Shown here in pieces: positions 17,469 to 25,700 of a stretch of DNA of 64,000 nt. The notes under the pieces are model-generated. The model was not told where the DNA came from. It made no database searches and saw only the letters and a program-made list of their open reading frames with translations. Each line of letters opens with the position of its first letter. The stretch's first letter is position 1. Origin of the DNA: Marinobacter sp. S0848L (lineage in GTDB: Bacteria; Pseudomonadota; Gammaproteobacteria; Pseudomonadales; Oleiphilaceae); NCBI RefSeq assembly GCF_023016065.1, contig NZ_JALKAQ010000001.1:186001-250000 (forward strand), in the 5' to 3' direction. The translations under genes and the position numbers were made by a program.

Positions 17469-19865
17469 TCAGTTGATGGTTACCTGCTGGCGAGCTCCTA
17501 CCAGGTAGTAACTACCACCTTCGGTGAGGGTGTACTCATACAGAGGAACAACAACTGCACTGCCCGGGGCTTCAAACACAACCGAACCGCTCGTGTTCGC
17601 ATAAGAAACCGTGCTTTCCAGAACCAGGAAGTCAGAAGCAGCCGCTGTCATGTTGTTACCAACCTGAGTTGTGACTGTGAGATCCGCCAACAGGGCAGAA
17701 TTTGCCGCAACTACCAGATCAGATTTAACCGGCTCAACCGTAACCGGATAGTCACTGAACCACTGGGCATAGTCCGTCGTCAGCCCGTGCGTGCCGGCCA
17801 GATAGTATTTTTCTGAGTCAGCCAGATTACGGAACGTCCACGGCCAGAAAGTGGTGCCGCGATGTTTTGCTGCTTCCATCACTTCCGGAGCGAGGCTACC
17901 GTAGGACGGGTTGAACGTGGAGGAATACTGCTGAGTGGCGTTGAGAATCGTCCGCAGGTTCTTTTCCATATTGCTGTCTGAGCTGAAGCCTGTCAGGAAA
18001 CCGCCAGACACACCGGGCATGACTTCCTGCAACTTAAGCAGTTGGTCAGAGTTGAAGGAAATAACAATCACCTGATCGTGAACACCATGGCGTTCAATGG
18101 CCGCTTTCAGGTGCTCAACGATTTCAGGCTTGCCGCTCTTGATCTCAACAAAGTGAACCGCACGCTTACCTTTCAATGCCGTAAAGAACTCATCCATGGT
18201 TGGCACAGAGTGGCCACCATCAACAGTAAGGGCCTTGAGCTCTGCCAGCGATTTCTCTTCAACTGCACCGGTGCCATCGGTGGTGCGATCGACAGTGCCG
18301 TCGTGCATCACCACAACCTGGTTATCGGTGGTCAGATAGATGTCCGACTCAACGGCGTCTGCACCCAGCTCAACCGCTTTCAGAGCGCCCGCAACGGTAT
18401 TCTCGCTCACCTGGGAAGGAACGCCACGGTGGCCAACAACCAGCGGTTTTCTCAACAGAGTGTTCTCCGGCAACGCGGTGAAGAACGCAAGCGCCTGGTC
18501 CGGGTCCGTCGTCAGAAGGCCATTAACACCCGCCGTCAGAGCATCAACCGTTTGCACATATTCCGGTTGCTCCAGCTGCCCCCAGACGGAGATCAGGCGG
18601 TTCTGGATATACTGGACAGACGTTTTGTCCAGCAAGCTTTCCGGCAGAATCGCAATCTTGGCTTTTGACTGATTGGTAGTCTGTACAATGCGCAATAGAT
18701 CAGCCGGTCCAGCCACCAGGTTAGCATGAGTAAAATCCACGGCAGCCCGAACAAACGGCATTTTTTCCCGCGCGTCTATCAGCAACTCCTGGTTGTCTGA
18801 CACCAGTGTCAGGTCGAAGAACTGATGACGTTCAACCACGGGTTTCAGAGCGTCAACGGCAGCCTGGCTGGTTACATACAACATCGGCATAGCGGTGAAC
18901 TCACCGGCATCCAGCATTTGGTCCAGGTACCCCAGGCTTCCACCATTCTGTCCAGACAACATCAACTGGTCATCCAGCTTAAGGAAAACTGAATTTGCGG
19001 GCGACGCCGTCAGATCGCCGGCGACCGGTGAAAGGTTGGTGATGCTCGGAGCCATAGACGCACCGGTCTCCGGCTCAGCCACACTCACCATCGGAGGTAA
19101 TGGCGGCAACGCCTTCAGCTGTTCCGTAACGGTAACGCCCTCAACCCGCAACAGACTGCCCGCCGCCTGAAAGCCAACACCGCCCTGTGAGAAATCGCTG
19201 TCTAGCACAGAGTCTTGAAGCAGGGTGCCGTTGAGGTACTGTTGAACGCGATCACCGTGAACCACGATGGTTGCAGTATAAAGCTTGGCAGGGTCAATCA
19301 CTTCCGAGAACCCGGCCTTGTCAACAATGCTCCACTGGCCGGTGTTTCGGAACGCATGCTCCGTCCCGTTGGCGGCCGTCGCGTTCTGGCGAATGGCCAT
19401 TTGGTAGTAGGGTTCTACTCCCAGACCGGTCCGATATTGCATGCCGACCCAACGAGAAGTAGTGTTGGCCTCTGCAATGGTGAAAGACACTTCAATACGA
19501 TAGTTTCCCTGGTCCTGCAGGAACTCGGGCAAACGCACGGCCACCGGCGTGTAATTGTTACCGCGGCCATCAACGAACAAGCTTCCCTCTTTTGTGTAGA
19601 AAAGCTCTTCCGCGCCATCCATCACCATCCAGCCTTCAGGGAGCTTACCCTCAGCGATGGCTTCGAAGTCTTCATCCAGAAGAATGTTGGGTTCGGGCTC
19701 GGGCTCAGGATCTGGATCTGGATCTGGATCTGGATCTGGATCTGGTTCAGGATTCGTTACTGGCGGTATTTTATTATCATCACTGCTGTCAGAATCGTCG
19801 CTACACCCTGCCATCCCGGTAATGGCCACAAGCATTAACGCTAGAAGGATTACCCTGCTCATCAA
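17469..19865 (-). CDS. Large lipoprotein with C-terminal glycerophosphodiester phosphodiesterase domain
   Basis: 798 aa. Lipobox ITGMAGC (Cys about 20), then a low-complexity linker of Asp-Pro and Glu-Pro dipeptides (about 38-60), a sandwich-like domain of unknown role (about 62-250), a middle region, and a GDPD TIM barrel from about 455: VVGHRGVPSQVSENT, LGADAVESDIYLT and VVMHDGTVDRTTDG contain the HR, ExD and HD catalytic set. A C-terminal beta-sandwich follows (about 700-798). Such a surface enzyme would release glycerol-3-phosphate from extracellular phosphodiesters. GDPD assignment is firm; the other domains are unassigned. Confidence 0.88.
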   Translation of the reverse strand: MMSRVILLALMLVAITGMAGCSDDSDSSDDNKIPPVTNPEPDPDPDPDPDPDPEPEPEPNILLDEDFEAIAEGKLPEGWMVMDGAEELFYTKEGSLFVDGRGNNYTPVAVRLPEFLQDQGNYRIEVSFTIAEANTTSRWVGMQYRTGLGVEPYYQMAIRQNATAANGTEHAFRNTGQWSIVDKAGFSEVIDPAKLYTATIVVHGDRVQQYLNGTLLQDSVLDSDFSQGGVGFQAAGSLLRVEGVTVTEQLKALPPLPPMVSVAEPETGASMAPSITNLSPVAGDLTASPANSVFLKLDDQLMLSGQNGGSLGYLDQMLDAGEFTAMPMLYVTSQAAVDALKPVVERHQFFDLTLVSDNQELLIDAREKMPFVRAAVDFTHANLVAGPADLLRIVQTTNQSKAKIAILPESLLDKTSVQYIQNRLISVWGQLEQPEYVQTVDALTAGVNGLLTTDPDQALAFFTALPENTLLRKPLVVGHRGVPSQVSENTVAGALKAVELGADAVESDIYLTTDNQVVVMHDGTVDRTTDGTGAVEEKSLAELKALTVDGGHSVPTMDEFFTALKGKRAVHFVEIKSGKPEIVEHLKAAIERHGVHDQVIVISFNSDQLLKLQEVMPGVSGGFLTGFSSDSNMEKNLRTILNATQQYSSTFNPSYGSLAPEVMEAAKHRGTTFWPWTFRNLADSEKYYLAGTHGLTTDYAQWFSDYPVTVEPVKSDLVVAANSALLADLTVTTQVGNNMTAAASDFLVLESTVSYANTSGSVVFEAPGSAVVVPLYEYTLTEGGSYYLVGARQQVTIN
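19711..19746. repeat. Hexanucleotide repeat (TCTGGA)5-TCTGGT
   Basis: A pure 6-bp microsatellite inside the GDPD lipoprotein gene, coding the Asp-Pro linker on the minus strand. As a multiple of three, it changes linker length without shifting frame. Confidence 0.9.
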
Positions 19866-20080
19866 GCACTCTCCATATCGGCTTCGAAATGAGCAGGCAG
19901 AATAAGCCGCGAAGATGACCCAGCCGTTTCAGAAATAAAACACTCGACTGGCAGCTCGAAACCAACCCACAAACTCCCTTGCAGCCTCCTGGATCTCGTT
20001 GATCAACCAAACCCAAAACGTCGGGTCGGATAATGATATGCTCCTCCAACCTTCTTCAATAAACAGGTTCGGCCCGGATC

Positions 20081-21262
20081 ATGATCAAAGCCTTTGCCGT
20101 TTCCAACTATCGCAGCCTCAGAGACGTGGTCGCACCGCTGGCGGGCCTGAACGTTGTTACCGGTCCGAACGGCTGTGGCAAATCAAACCTCTATAAATCG
20201 TTGCGCCTGCTGGCGGAAACGGCAAAAGGCAACCTGATCTCCTCCCTGGCGGAAGAGGGCGGCCTGGACTACACCTTCTGGGCAGGGCCCGGCCAGTTCT
20301 CAAAGGAGATGCGGGACGGCTCAGCGCCCGTTCAGGGGACCGCCGGGAACACCCCATCCCGCCTACGGCTGGGGTTTGCCGGCGAAGAATTCGGCTACGC
20401 GATTTCTCTTGGGATTCCGGCCTCTACGGGGTTTGCAGGTTATCAGGAACCCAGCATGTTTCAGCTCGACCCTGAAATAAAACGCGAATGTATCTGGGTG
20501 GGTGATATCTGCCGCCCAAGCAGTTGTCTGATTGATCGCGTCGGGCCGGTTGTCAAAGTACGTTCAGGGCGGAAATGGGAGGTCTACGACACCCGGCTAA
20601 ACACCTATGAGAGCATTCTGAGCGAGATCAGTGATCCTGTGGCTGTACCTGAAGTCCATGCCGTCCGGCAGGCCATCAGGCAGTGGCGCTTTTACGATCA
20701 GTTCCGCACCGATCAACACTCCAGCATCCGCACCCCGCAAATCGGAACCCGCACCCCGGTGCTGGACCACGATGGCCATAACCTGGTTGCAGCCCTGCGT
20801 ACCATTCACGAAATCGGCGACCGGGAGGGCCTGCACAGCGCTATTGAAGATGCCTTTCCCGGAGCGAGGCTTGGGTTCAGCACAGACGCAGGCAACCGTT
20901 TCGTCCTGGAATTTGAGCAGGCCGGCTTACTCCGCCCCCTGAATCAGGCCGAGTTTTCTGATGGCACCCTTCGCTACCTGCTGTTGGTTGCCGCGCTGCT
21001 TACACCCCGCCCACCAACACTACTGGTGCTGAATGAACCAGAAACAAGCCTGCATCCCGACTTGCTTCCAGCCCTCGGCCGGCTGATCATTCGCGCCTCG
21101 CGGGAAACCCAGGTGTGGGTTGTTTCCCATGCCCCTCGACTGGTAGCCGCTCTGGAAGCAGACGACGATTGCCATTCCATCGCACTGAACAAAGAGCTGG
21201 GTGAAACCCGCATTCTTGGCCAGGGGCTTCTGGACGCGCCCCCATGGAACTGGATGGATTGA
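20081..21262 (+). CDS. Stand-alone ABC-type (SMC/RecF-like) AAA ATPase
   Basis: 393 aa. Walker A GPNGCGKSN (about 28-36), an intervening helical arm, signature-like region FSDGTLRYLLLVAALL (about 292), Walker B LLVLNEPETSLHPD (about 317-330) and a His switch in WVVSHAPRLV. This is the AAA_21/DUF2813 style of OLD-like proteins without a TOPRIM domain. Monocistronic; no partner nuclease or effector adjacent. Such ATPases occur both as housekeeping repair proteins and as defence components; the context here does not decide. Confidence 0.82.
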   Translation: MIKAFAVSNYRSLRDVVAPLAGLNVVTGPNGCGKSNLYKSLRLLAETAKGNLISSLAEEGGLDYTFWAGPGQFSKEMRDGSAPVQGTAGNTPSRLRLGFAGEEFGYAISLGIPASTGFAGYQEPSMFQLDPEIKRECIWVGDICRPSSCLIDRVGPVVKVRSGRKWEVYDTRLNTYESILSEISDPVAVPEVHAVRQAIRQWRFYDQFRTDQHSSIRTPQIGTRTPVLDHDGHNLVAALRTIHEIGDREGLHSAIEDAFPGARLGFSTDAGNRFVLEFEQAGLLRPLNQAEFSDGTLRYLLLVAALLTPRPPTLLVLNEPETSLHPDLLPALGRLIIRASRETQVWVVSHAPRLVAALEADDDCHSIALNKELGETRILGQGLLDAPPWNWMD

Positions 21263-21366
21263 CTATTCAAACGCCCAAACTGAAGTGAAGCTGAACCGGC
21301 GGGCCGAACCAAACCCCGGAAGACCGGGACGACCGTCGGCCTGATTCCTGACCAGCTTTATCACGA

Positions 21367-21393
21367 ACTTTACTCACAAAAGCTGTGGATAAC
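21367..21393. repeat. 27-bp repeat (copy 2) containing consensus DnaA box
   Basis: Identical to 14249-14275, again in an intergenic position, after the AAA ATPase gene and 136 bp before the next convergent gene end. Confidence 0.75.
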
Positions 21394-21528
21394 TGTGTTG
21401 GAAACCTCGGGTTAAGCGCCCGGAAGCCCCGCAGCAAAAGGGCTCGGGAATGTTGATGCTAAAACGGGCAATCTCGTTACCATCCACCAGCTATAGCGTT
21501 CTCCGATCATCAATTCAATTGATTCAAC

Positions 21529-21831
21529 CTAGGGCACAAGAGGGTAGGCCGCCCTCACCTGCCTCATCACAATCCTGGCATCCTCCGGCTTCAAACCCTG
21601 CTTTCGCAACTGCGGCATCACCATCGCGCCCACCTTCTGGCAACGGGAGCTATCAATTCCGTGCTTTTGAAACACATCGGCAATGGCCTGTGGTTGGACA
21701 TCCGGATTGGCTTTCAGCAGGTTGCCGATGTCGATGGCACAGGCCTGCTCTTCAGGGGCAGTGTTCTGTTTACTACGCCAGATCAGGACAGCCACGATGG
21801 CGGCGAAAACACCGATGATCAGAAACTTCAT
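21529..21831 (-). CDS. Small membrane-anchored protein of unknown function
   Basis: 100 aa: an N-terminal membrane helix (about 2-19) with a basic flank, then a soluble helical domain with two Cys (EEQACAIDIGNLL, DSSRCQKVG) that could form a disulfide if periplasmic. Not recognised. It lies 27 bp downstream of trxC on the same strand and may share its transcript; a thioredoxin link is only suggested by position. Confidence 0.7.
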   Translation of the reverse strand: MKFLIIGVFAAIVAVLIWRSKQNTAPEEQACAIDIGNLLKANPDVQPQAIADVFQKHGIDSSRCQKVGAMVMPQLRKQGLKPEDARIVMRQVRAAYPLVP

Positions 21832-21858
21832 ACTAAGGCACCTTTGTCCCGGTTTTTC

Positions 21859-22299
21859 CTAGCGAATACCCTGCGATTGCAGCCACTGACTGATCTGGGC
21901 CTGATTCATGGCGCCACTCTGGCGCGCCACCTCCCGGCCGTTCTGGAACAGAATCAGGGTCGGTATGCTGCGAATCGCAAACTGACCGGCCGGCCCGGGG
22001 GCTTGTTCCGTATTCAGCTTGGCAAAGCGCACTTTCCCGCGCCAGGCCTTCGCGGCCTGCTCGAACTGGGGCGCCATCATTTTGCACGGGCCACACCAGC
22101 TGGCCCAGAAATCCACTAACACAGGCAGATCGCTGCGCCCGGTATGGGTAGCAAAGGTCTGCTCCATTAGCTCCAGAACCTGATCCGGCCAAAGCGGTTG
22201 TTTGCAGGCGCCACAATTGCCGCCGGAGGACAACTTGTCGGCCGGTACGCGATTCACTTTGTGGCAATGGGGACATACCAGGTGTCGAACGTCAGTCAT
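21859..22299 (-). CDS. trxC: Thioredoxin 2 (TrxC)
   Basis: 146 aa. N-terminal zinc finger with two CxxC pairs (CPHCHK near residue 9 and CGACKQ near 29), then a thioredoxin fold with the active site WASWCGPCK (about 66-74) and cis-Pro loop IRSIPTLILF. Matches the length and layout of E. coli TrxC, a cytosolic disulfide reductase induced by oxidative stress in enterobacteria. Confidence 0.95.
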   Translation of the reverse strand: MTDVRHLVCPHCHKVNRVPADKLSSGGNCGACKQPLWPDQVLELMEQTFATHTGRSDLPVLVDFWASWCGPCKMMAPQFEQAAKAWRGKVRFAKLNTEQAPGPAGQFAIRSIPTLILFQNGREVARQSGAMNQAQISQWLQSQGIR

Positions 22300-22670
22300 G
22301 ATGAACGGGCCTCTGATTGGCTGATGGTAGAAATAATCTGGGCAGGAGAAGAGAAATCAAGAGGCACTAAAAATCGCGCATCTCACGAACACGTATCAAC
22401 CGCTTTCCGCTACCATCAAAGTAAGTCGGTGTCAGAGGCTCAAGCGCCATGGGACTGTCGATAAAACAGTCGGAATTTACAGCCCCGGCGCCTGATCTCG
22501 CTGCCCCTGAAACCACCGGGTAATGCCAGGCAACGGCCAGAGTGCTGCCCTCCTCGTTTAAAAAAGCTTACCCCCTTGTTGTGTAACGAGTGGGTTCTCC
22601 GTAAAAAGGCATAGGAATCACCGCGGCCAACCCTCAGGCAAGGCCATCATCCATCCCAGGAGTGTTAACC
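22300..22670. other. Intergenic region, nothing recognised
   Basis: About 370 bp between the divergent trxC and bestrophin genes. No supported frame, repeat or strong hairpin was found; both promoters should lie here. Confidence 0.5.
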
Positions 22671-23579
22671 GTGATTGTTCGCGAGCGCCCCGGCCCACTC
22701 CGGCTGTTGCTGGCCTGGAAAGGGTCTGTTGTCCCCCACATTCTGCCGCACATCCTGCTTACGGGAATGTTTGCAGCCGCCGTTACCTGGTTTTCGCGCC
22801 ACCACTACCTCGACGGCACGGTCGACTACACACTTCTGCCGTTCACGATCATGGGCATCGCCCTGTCCATCTTTCTAAGCGTGCGCAACACCGCCACCTA
22901 CGACCGCTGGTGGGAAGCCAGAAAACACTGGGGACATATGGTGTACGAATTTCGCAGCCTGGCGCGGACTGGCACCATTTACCTGAGCCCGGAGCGACGC
23001 CGGGAGCTTCTGACCCGATGCCTTGCTCACGCTCACCTGCTGCGCGGCCAGTTGCGGGGAGAAGATGTACGGTCTGACCTGCCCGGGTCACTGGCACCCG
23101 AACTCATTGACCAGGCCCTGAGCACACGCAACCCCGCCGCCTTCATGCTGCACCGGGCCGGAGACGTACTCGCCGAAGCCCACAAGGCGGGCGATCTGGA
23201 TTCTGTAGCAACCGCAGCCGTAGACCAGCACCTTCATGGCCTCGCGGGCATTCAGGCGGCCTCGGAACGCATTGCCCTCACCCCGTTGCCCTTTGCCTAC
23301 ACCCTGCTGGCTCACCGCACGGCGTATGTGTTCTGCTACCTGCTCCCGTTCGGTCTGGTAGGCGTCGCAGGCTGGTTTACGCCGGTGTTCACCGCCATCG
23401 TGGCCTACACGTTTTTTGGGCTGGATCGCCTGTCTGAACAGCTTGAGTTTCCCTTTGGCCGACACACCAACGACCTGCCGCTGGATGCCATCTGCCGCAT
23501 TCATGAAATTAGTGTTGCCGAAGCCCTGGGCGACCCGGCACCCGAACCGCTGCAGCCGGTCAAATACCAGTTGCAGTAA
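22671..23579 (+). CDS. Bestrophin-family (YneE/RFP-TM) channel
   Basis: 302 aa from GTG at 22671, chosen because AGGAG ends 8 nt upstream; an alternative GTG lies at 22662. Membrane protein of the bestrophin/UPF0187 family, forming pentameric chloride or cation channels. Typical marks: LLAWKGSVVPHILPHIL at the start, LSVRNTATYDRWWEARKHWG (about 70-89) and FPFGRHTNDLPLDAICR near the end. Confidence 0.88.
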   Translation: MIVRERPGPLRLLLAWKGSVVPHILPHILLTGMFAAAVTWFSRHHYLDGTVDYTLLPFTIMGIALSIFLSVRNTATYDRWWEARKHWGHMVYEFRSLARTGTIYLSPERRRELLTRCLAHAHLLRGQLRGEDVRSDLPGSLAPELIDQALSTRNPAAFMLHRAGDVLAEAHKAGDLDSVATAAVDQHLHGLAGIQAASERIALTPLPFAYTLLAHRTAYVFCYLLPFGLVGVAGWFTPVFTAIVAYTFFGLDRLSEQLEFPFGRHTNDLPLDAICRIHEISVAEALGDPAPEPLQPVKYQLQ

Positions 23580-23590
23580 GGGCCCGGCGG

Positions 23591-23968
23591 TTACAACGGC
23601 ATGCGCCCGGTTCGCTCCAGCCGCTCGCTCACCCATTTGTGATACAGCTTTGCCAGCGCTGGCCGAATTACCGGCAAGCCAATCAGCCAGGCAAGCGGTT
23701 TCAGCAGCCAGACCCGCGACATCAACAGAATATAGGCATCCAGTTCCCGGTGGATGTTGCCCTGGCCATCTTCCACATGGAGCTCCTGAAGCGCGGCTTT
23801 CGGGTCTATACCACGTTCCTCCAACTCCTCATCACGGCCGGTGATATCCACCCACTCCACCGATTCGCCGGTCCTGCCCGCGAGTCGTTCATAAAGCCTG
23901 CGATCCTTGACACAGCTTGGGCAGGCGCCATCGTAGAACACACGAAGCTGATCGCCTGGTGCCGTCAT
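23591..23968 (-). CDS. DCC-family thiol-disulfide oxidoreductase-like protein (DUF393)
   Basis: 125 aa from ATG at 23968; nine extra codons upstream are open. The family hallmark DCC motif is present as FYDGACPSCVKD (CxxC, about residues 11-22), followed by WVDITG and a LYHKWVSERL C-terminus. The CxxC suggests a thioredoxin-like redox role; substrates are unknown for the family. Convergent with the bestrophin gene (11 bp between stops). Confidence 0.85.
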   Translation of the reverse strand: MTAPGDQLRVFYDGACPSCVKDRRLYERLAGRTGESVEWVDITGRDEELEERGIDPKAALQELHVEDGQGNIHRELDAYILLMSRVWLLKPLAWLIGLPVIRPALAKLYHKWVSERLERTGRMPL

Positions 23969-24003
23969 CACTATCCCCTCCTGTTTGCATCGCATTCATC
24001 TGA

Positions 24004-24518
24004 TTACACGATAAAGCACTGCGTGGCTCCCGTTAACCCTTCGGATCTCAGGCATAACCCGCGAGAGGCTCTACCATCGCCCTCAAAATCCAGGCGCGTT
24101 TCGATCATTGTCTGGCTCGCATGCTTTTCGATTGCCAGGAGCCTGATCGGCAGGCCGTTCTGCATCATGTTCGGAGCCGAGGCCGCCGCATGTTCCAGGT
24201 TTGCACGACGGTAGACCATATCGGCAATAGCCAGGAAAAGGTCTGTACCGCGATGCCCCCGAGAGCATTACTCACAGCCAACTCCGGTTGCCCGCGGTAG
24301 GCCGCTGTTACCGAGAGCACCGAACCACTGAGGGAGGTCGCTGCCCCCAGAAGCACGGCTCCAGTGGTTGCCTCACCCAGACCGGTCCGGTCGGCGAGCT
24401 GGTCGACCACCCGTGTGATACGTGTGCCCGCAATCGCAATGACCAGCGCACAGACGCTGAAAACCACGATGCTCTGTGACAGCGTCCAGCTGTCCAGATC
24501 CATGATCGGCAATGTCAT
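24004..24518 (-). pseudogene. Truncated, frameshifted CaCA-family cation exchanger
   Basis: The first frame (24518 to about 24230) gives four helices of a Na+/Ca2+ exchanger half, with the alpha-repeat-like stretch TTGAVLLGAATSLSGSVLSV and NALGGIAVQTF. There homology jumps to the next frame, which continues IADMVYRRANLEHAAAS as in intact relatives. One T missing from a T-run (ACCTTTTCC near 24232) explains it. The second frame loses resemblance after LLAIEKHASQ and stops at 24004. Intact members have over 300 residues, so the second half is missing. A sequencing error could explain the shift but not the missing half. Confidence 0.7.
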
Positions 24519-24596
24519 CCTCCTGTTGCCTTTGAAGCCTACCGCGCAGCCAACGCAAAACGCGCGACAGCAGTCGCTGCCGTCATTACTTCTTTC

Positions 24597-25091
24597 TTAT
24601 TGACCTCGCAACCCAGTTCGCGGAGTTGATCCTGCACTGACCGGCAGTTCAATAATCTCACCAACCACACCGTCTTCACTCACCTCCAGCCGCCCCACCG
24701 TGATCGGAAACGTAAAGCGCCGGGGCCCGGCACCACCGGGATTGAAATAAAGCACATCGCCAACCCATTCATTGCGGGGTTTGTGGGAATGGCCGGCGAT
24801 CACCACGCGGTATCGGCCTTGCGGATCGAGGTCGAGGGTTTTGACGTCGTGAAGCATGTAAAAGGCGTGGCCGAGAAATTCCAGATCCTGAACATCAGGG
24901 AGCGTCGCTGCACGTCCTGCCGTATCGATATTGCCGCGAATGGCAAGCAAAGGAGCGATGGCCTCCAGTGCGTCCAGAACCTCGTCCCGCCCCACGTCAC
25001 CGGCATGAAGGATCAGATCCGACCCCTCCAGAGCTTCCAGGGCTTCGGGACGCATTTTGCTGTGGGTGTCTGCGATTACCCCGATTTGCAT
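24597..25091 (-). CDS. YfcE/MJ0936-family metallophosphodiesterase
   Basis: 164 aa. Calcineurin-like phosphoesterase fold with the metal ligands in order: GVIADTHSK (D, H), LHAGDVGRDE (D), IRGNID (N), VVIAGHSHKP (H, H). Short bacterial YfcE-like enzymes hydrolyse phosphodiesters; the physiological substrate is unknown. Monocistronic. Confidence 0.9.
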   Translation of the reverse strand: MQIGVIADTHSKMRPEALEALEGSDLILHAGDVGRDEVLDALEAIAPLLAIRGNIDTAGRAATLPDVQDLEFLGHAFYMLHDVKTLDLDPQGRYRVVIAGHSHKPRNEWVGDVLYFNPGGAGPRRFTFPITVGRLEVSEDGVVGEIIELPVSAGSTPRTGLRGQ

Positions 25092-25238
25092 GTTTACGCC
25101 TCGTTCAGTCTCTCAGTCGACCTGCCAGGCCCGTGCACGTGGCCAGGCAAATAAGCGTTGCTATAGTGAAACAAGCCCGCCTCAATCCCATAGTGGCGAG
25201 ATCCAGTGCAAACGTACAACCCATGGCAGGAGTTTCCC

Positions 25239-25644
25239 ATACCCACTTACACCGTCACGGTCGCCGCAGCAAAAATCACAGATCGCCGAGGCCATCACAG
25301 CCGCCAACAGCGCCCAAACCGGCGCGCCCCCGGTCTTTGCGCAGGTTCTGTTTTCTGCGGCCAATAAAGGCGACCATTTTGTGGGTGGCAAAGTGAACAC
25401 CGGGCCTCAGGTGTATGTGCACGGCCTGGTACGGGAGGGCAGAAGCATCAAGATCAAACAAGCCCTGATGAGCCAGATGCTTGAAGAAATCGCCCAAATC
25501 GTGGGCATCACAGCTGAAGATGTCTGGGTCTATCTGCAGAACATTCCGGCCACCCGGATGATCGAGTTTGGGCGGCTTTTGCCTGCGCCGGGAGAGGAAG
25601 CTGAGTGTGAAAAGGGAATGACTCAGGAAAGCGGGGCAGCTTAA
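25239..25644 (+). pseudogene. Tautomerase-family gene with lost start codon and early frameshift
   Basis: From about 25280 one frame encodes a tautomerase-like protein (QKSQIAEAITAANSAQTGAP ... KQALMSQMLEEIAQIVGITAEDVWV ... IPATRMIEFGRLLP). The expected N-terminus (PTYTVTVAAAKITD) lies in a different frame at 25242-25283, with ATA where ATG would be expected (25239). Hence the start codon appears mutated and a small indel separates the first 14 codons. The catalytic Pro1 of tautomerases would not be made. Use of a remote start in the longer open frame is possible but would give an abnormal N-terminus. Confidence 0.6.
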
Positions 25645-25700
25645 CCAAATAACCGAATTAATAGATCTGTCCCAGTTTTCCGAGCTTTTCGGCAGAATCA

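Noticed and set aside
19711..19746. Phase-variable on/off switch at the hexamer repeat
   Set aside because: The unit is six bases, so slippage cannot shift the reading frame.
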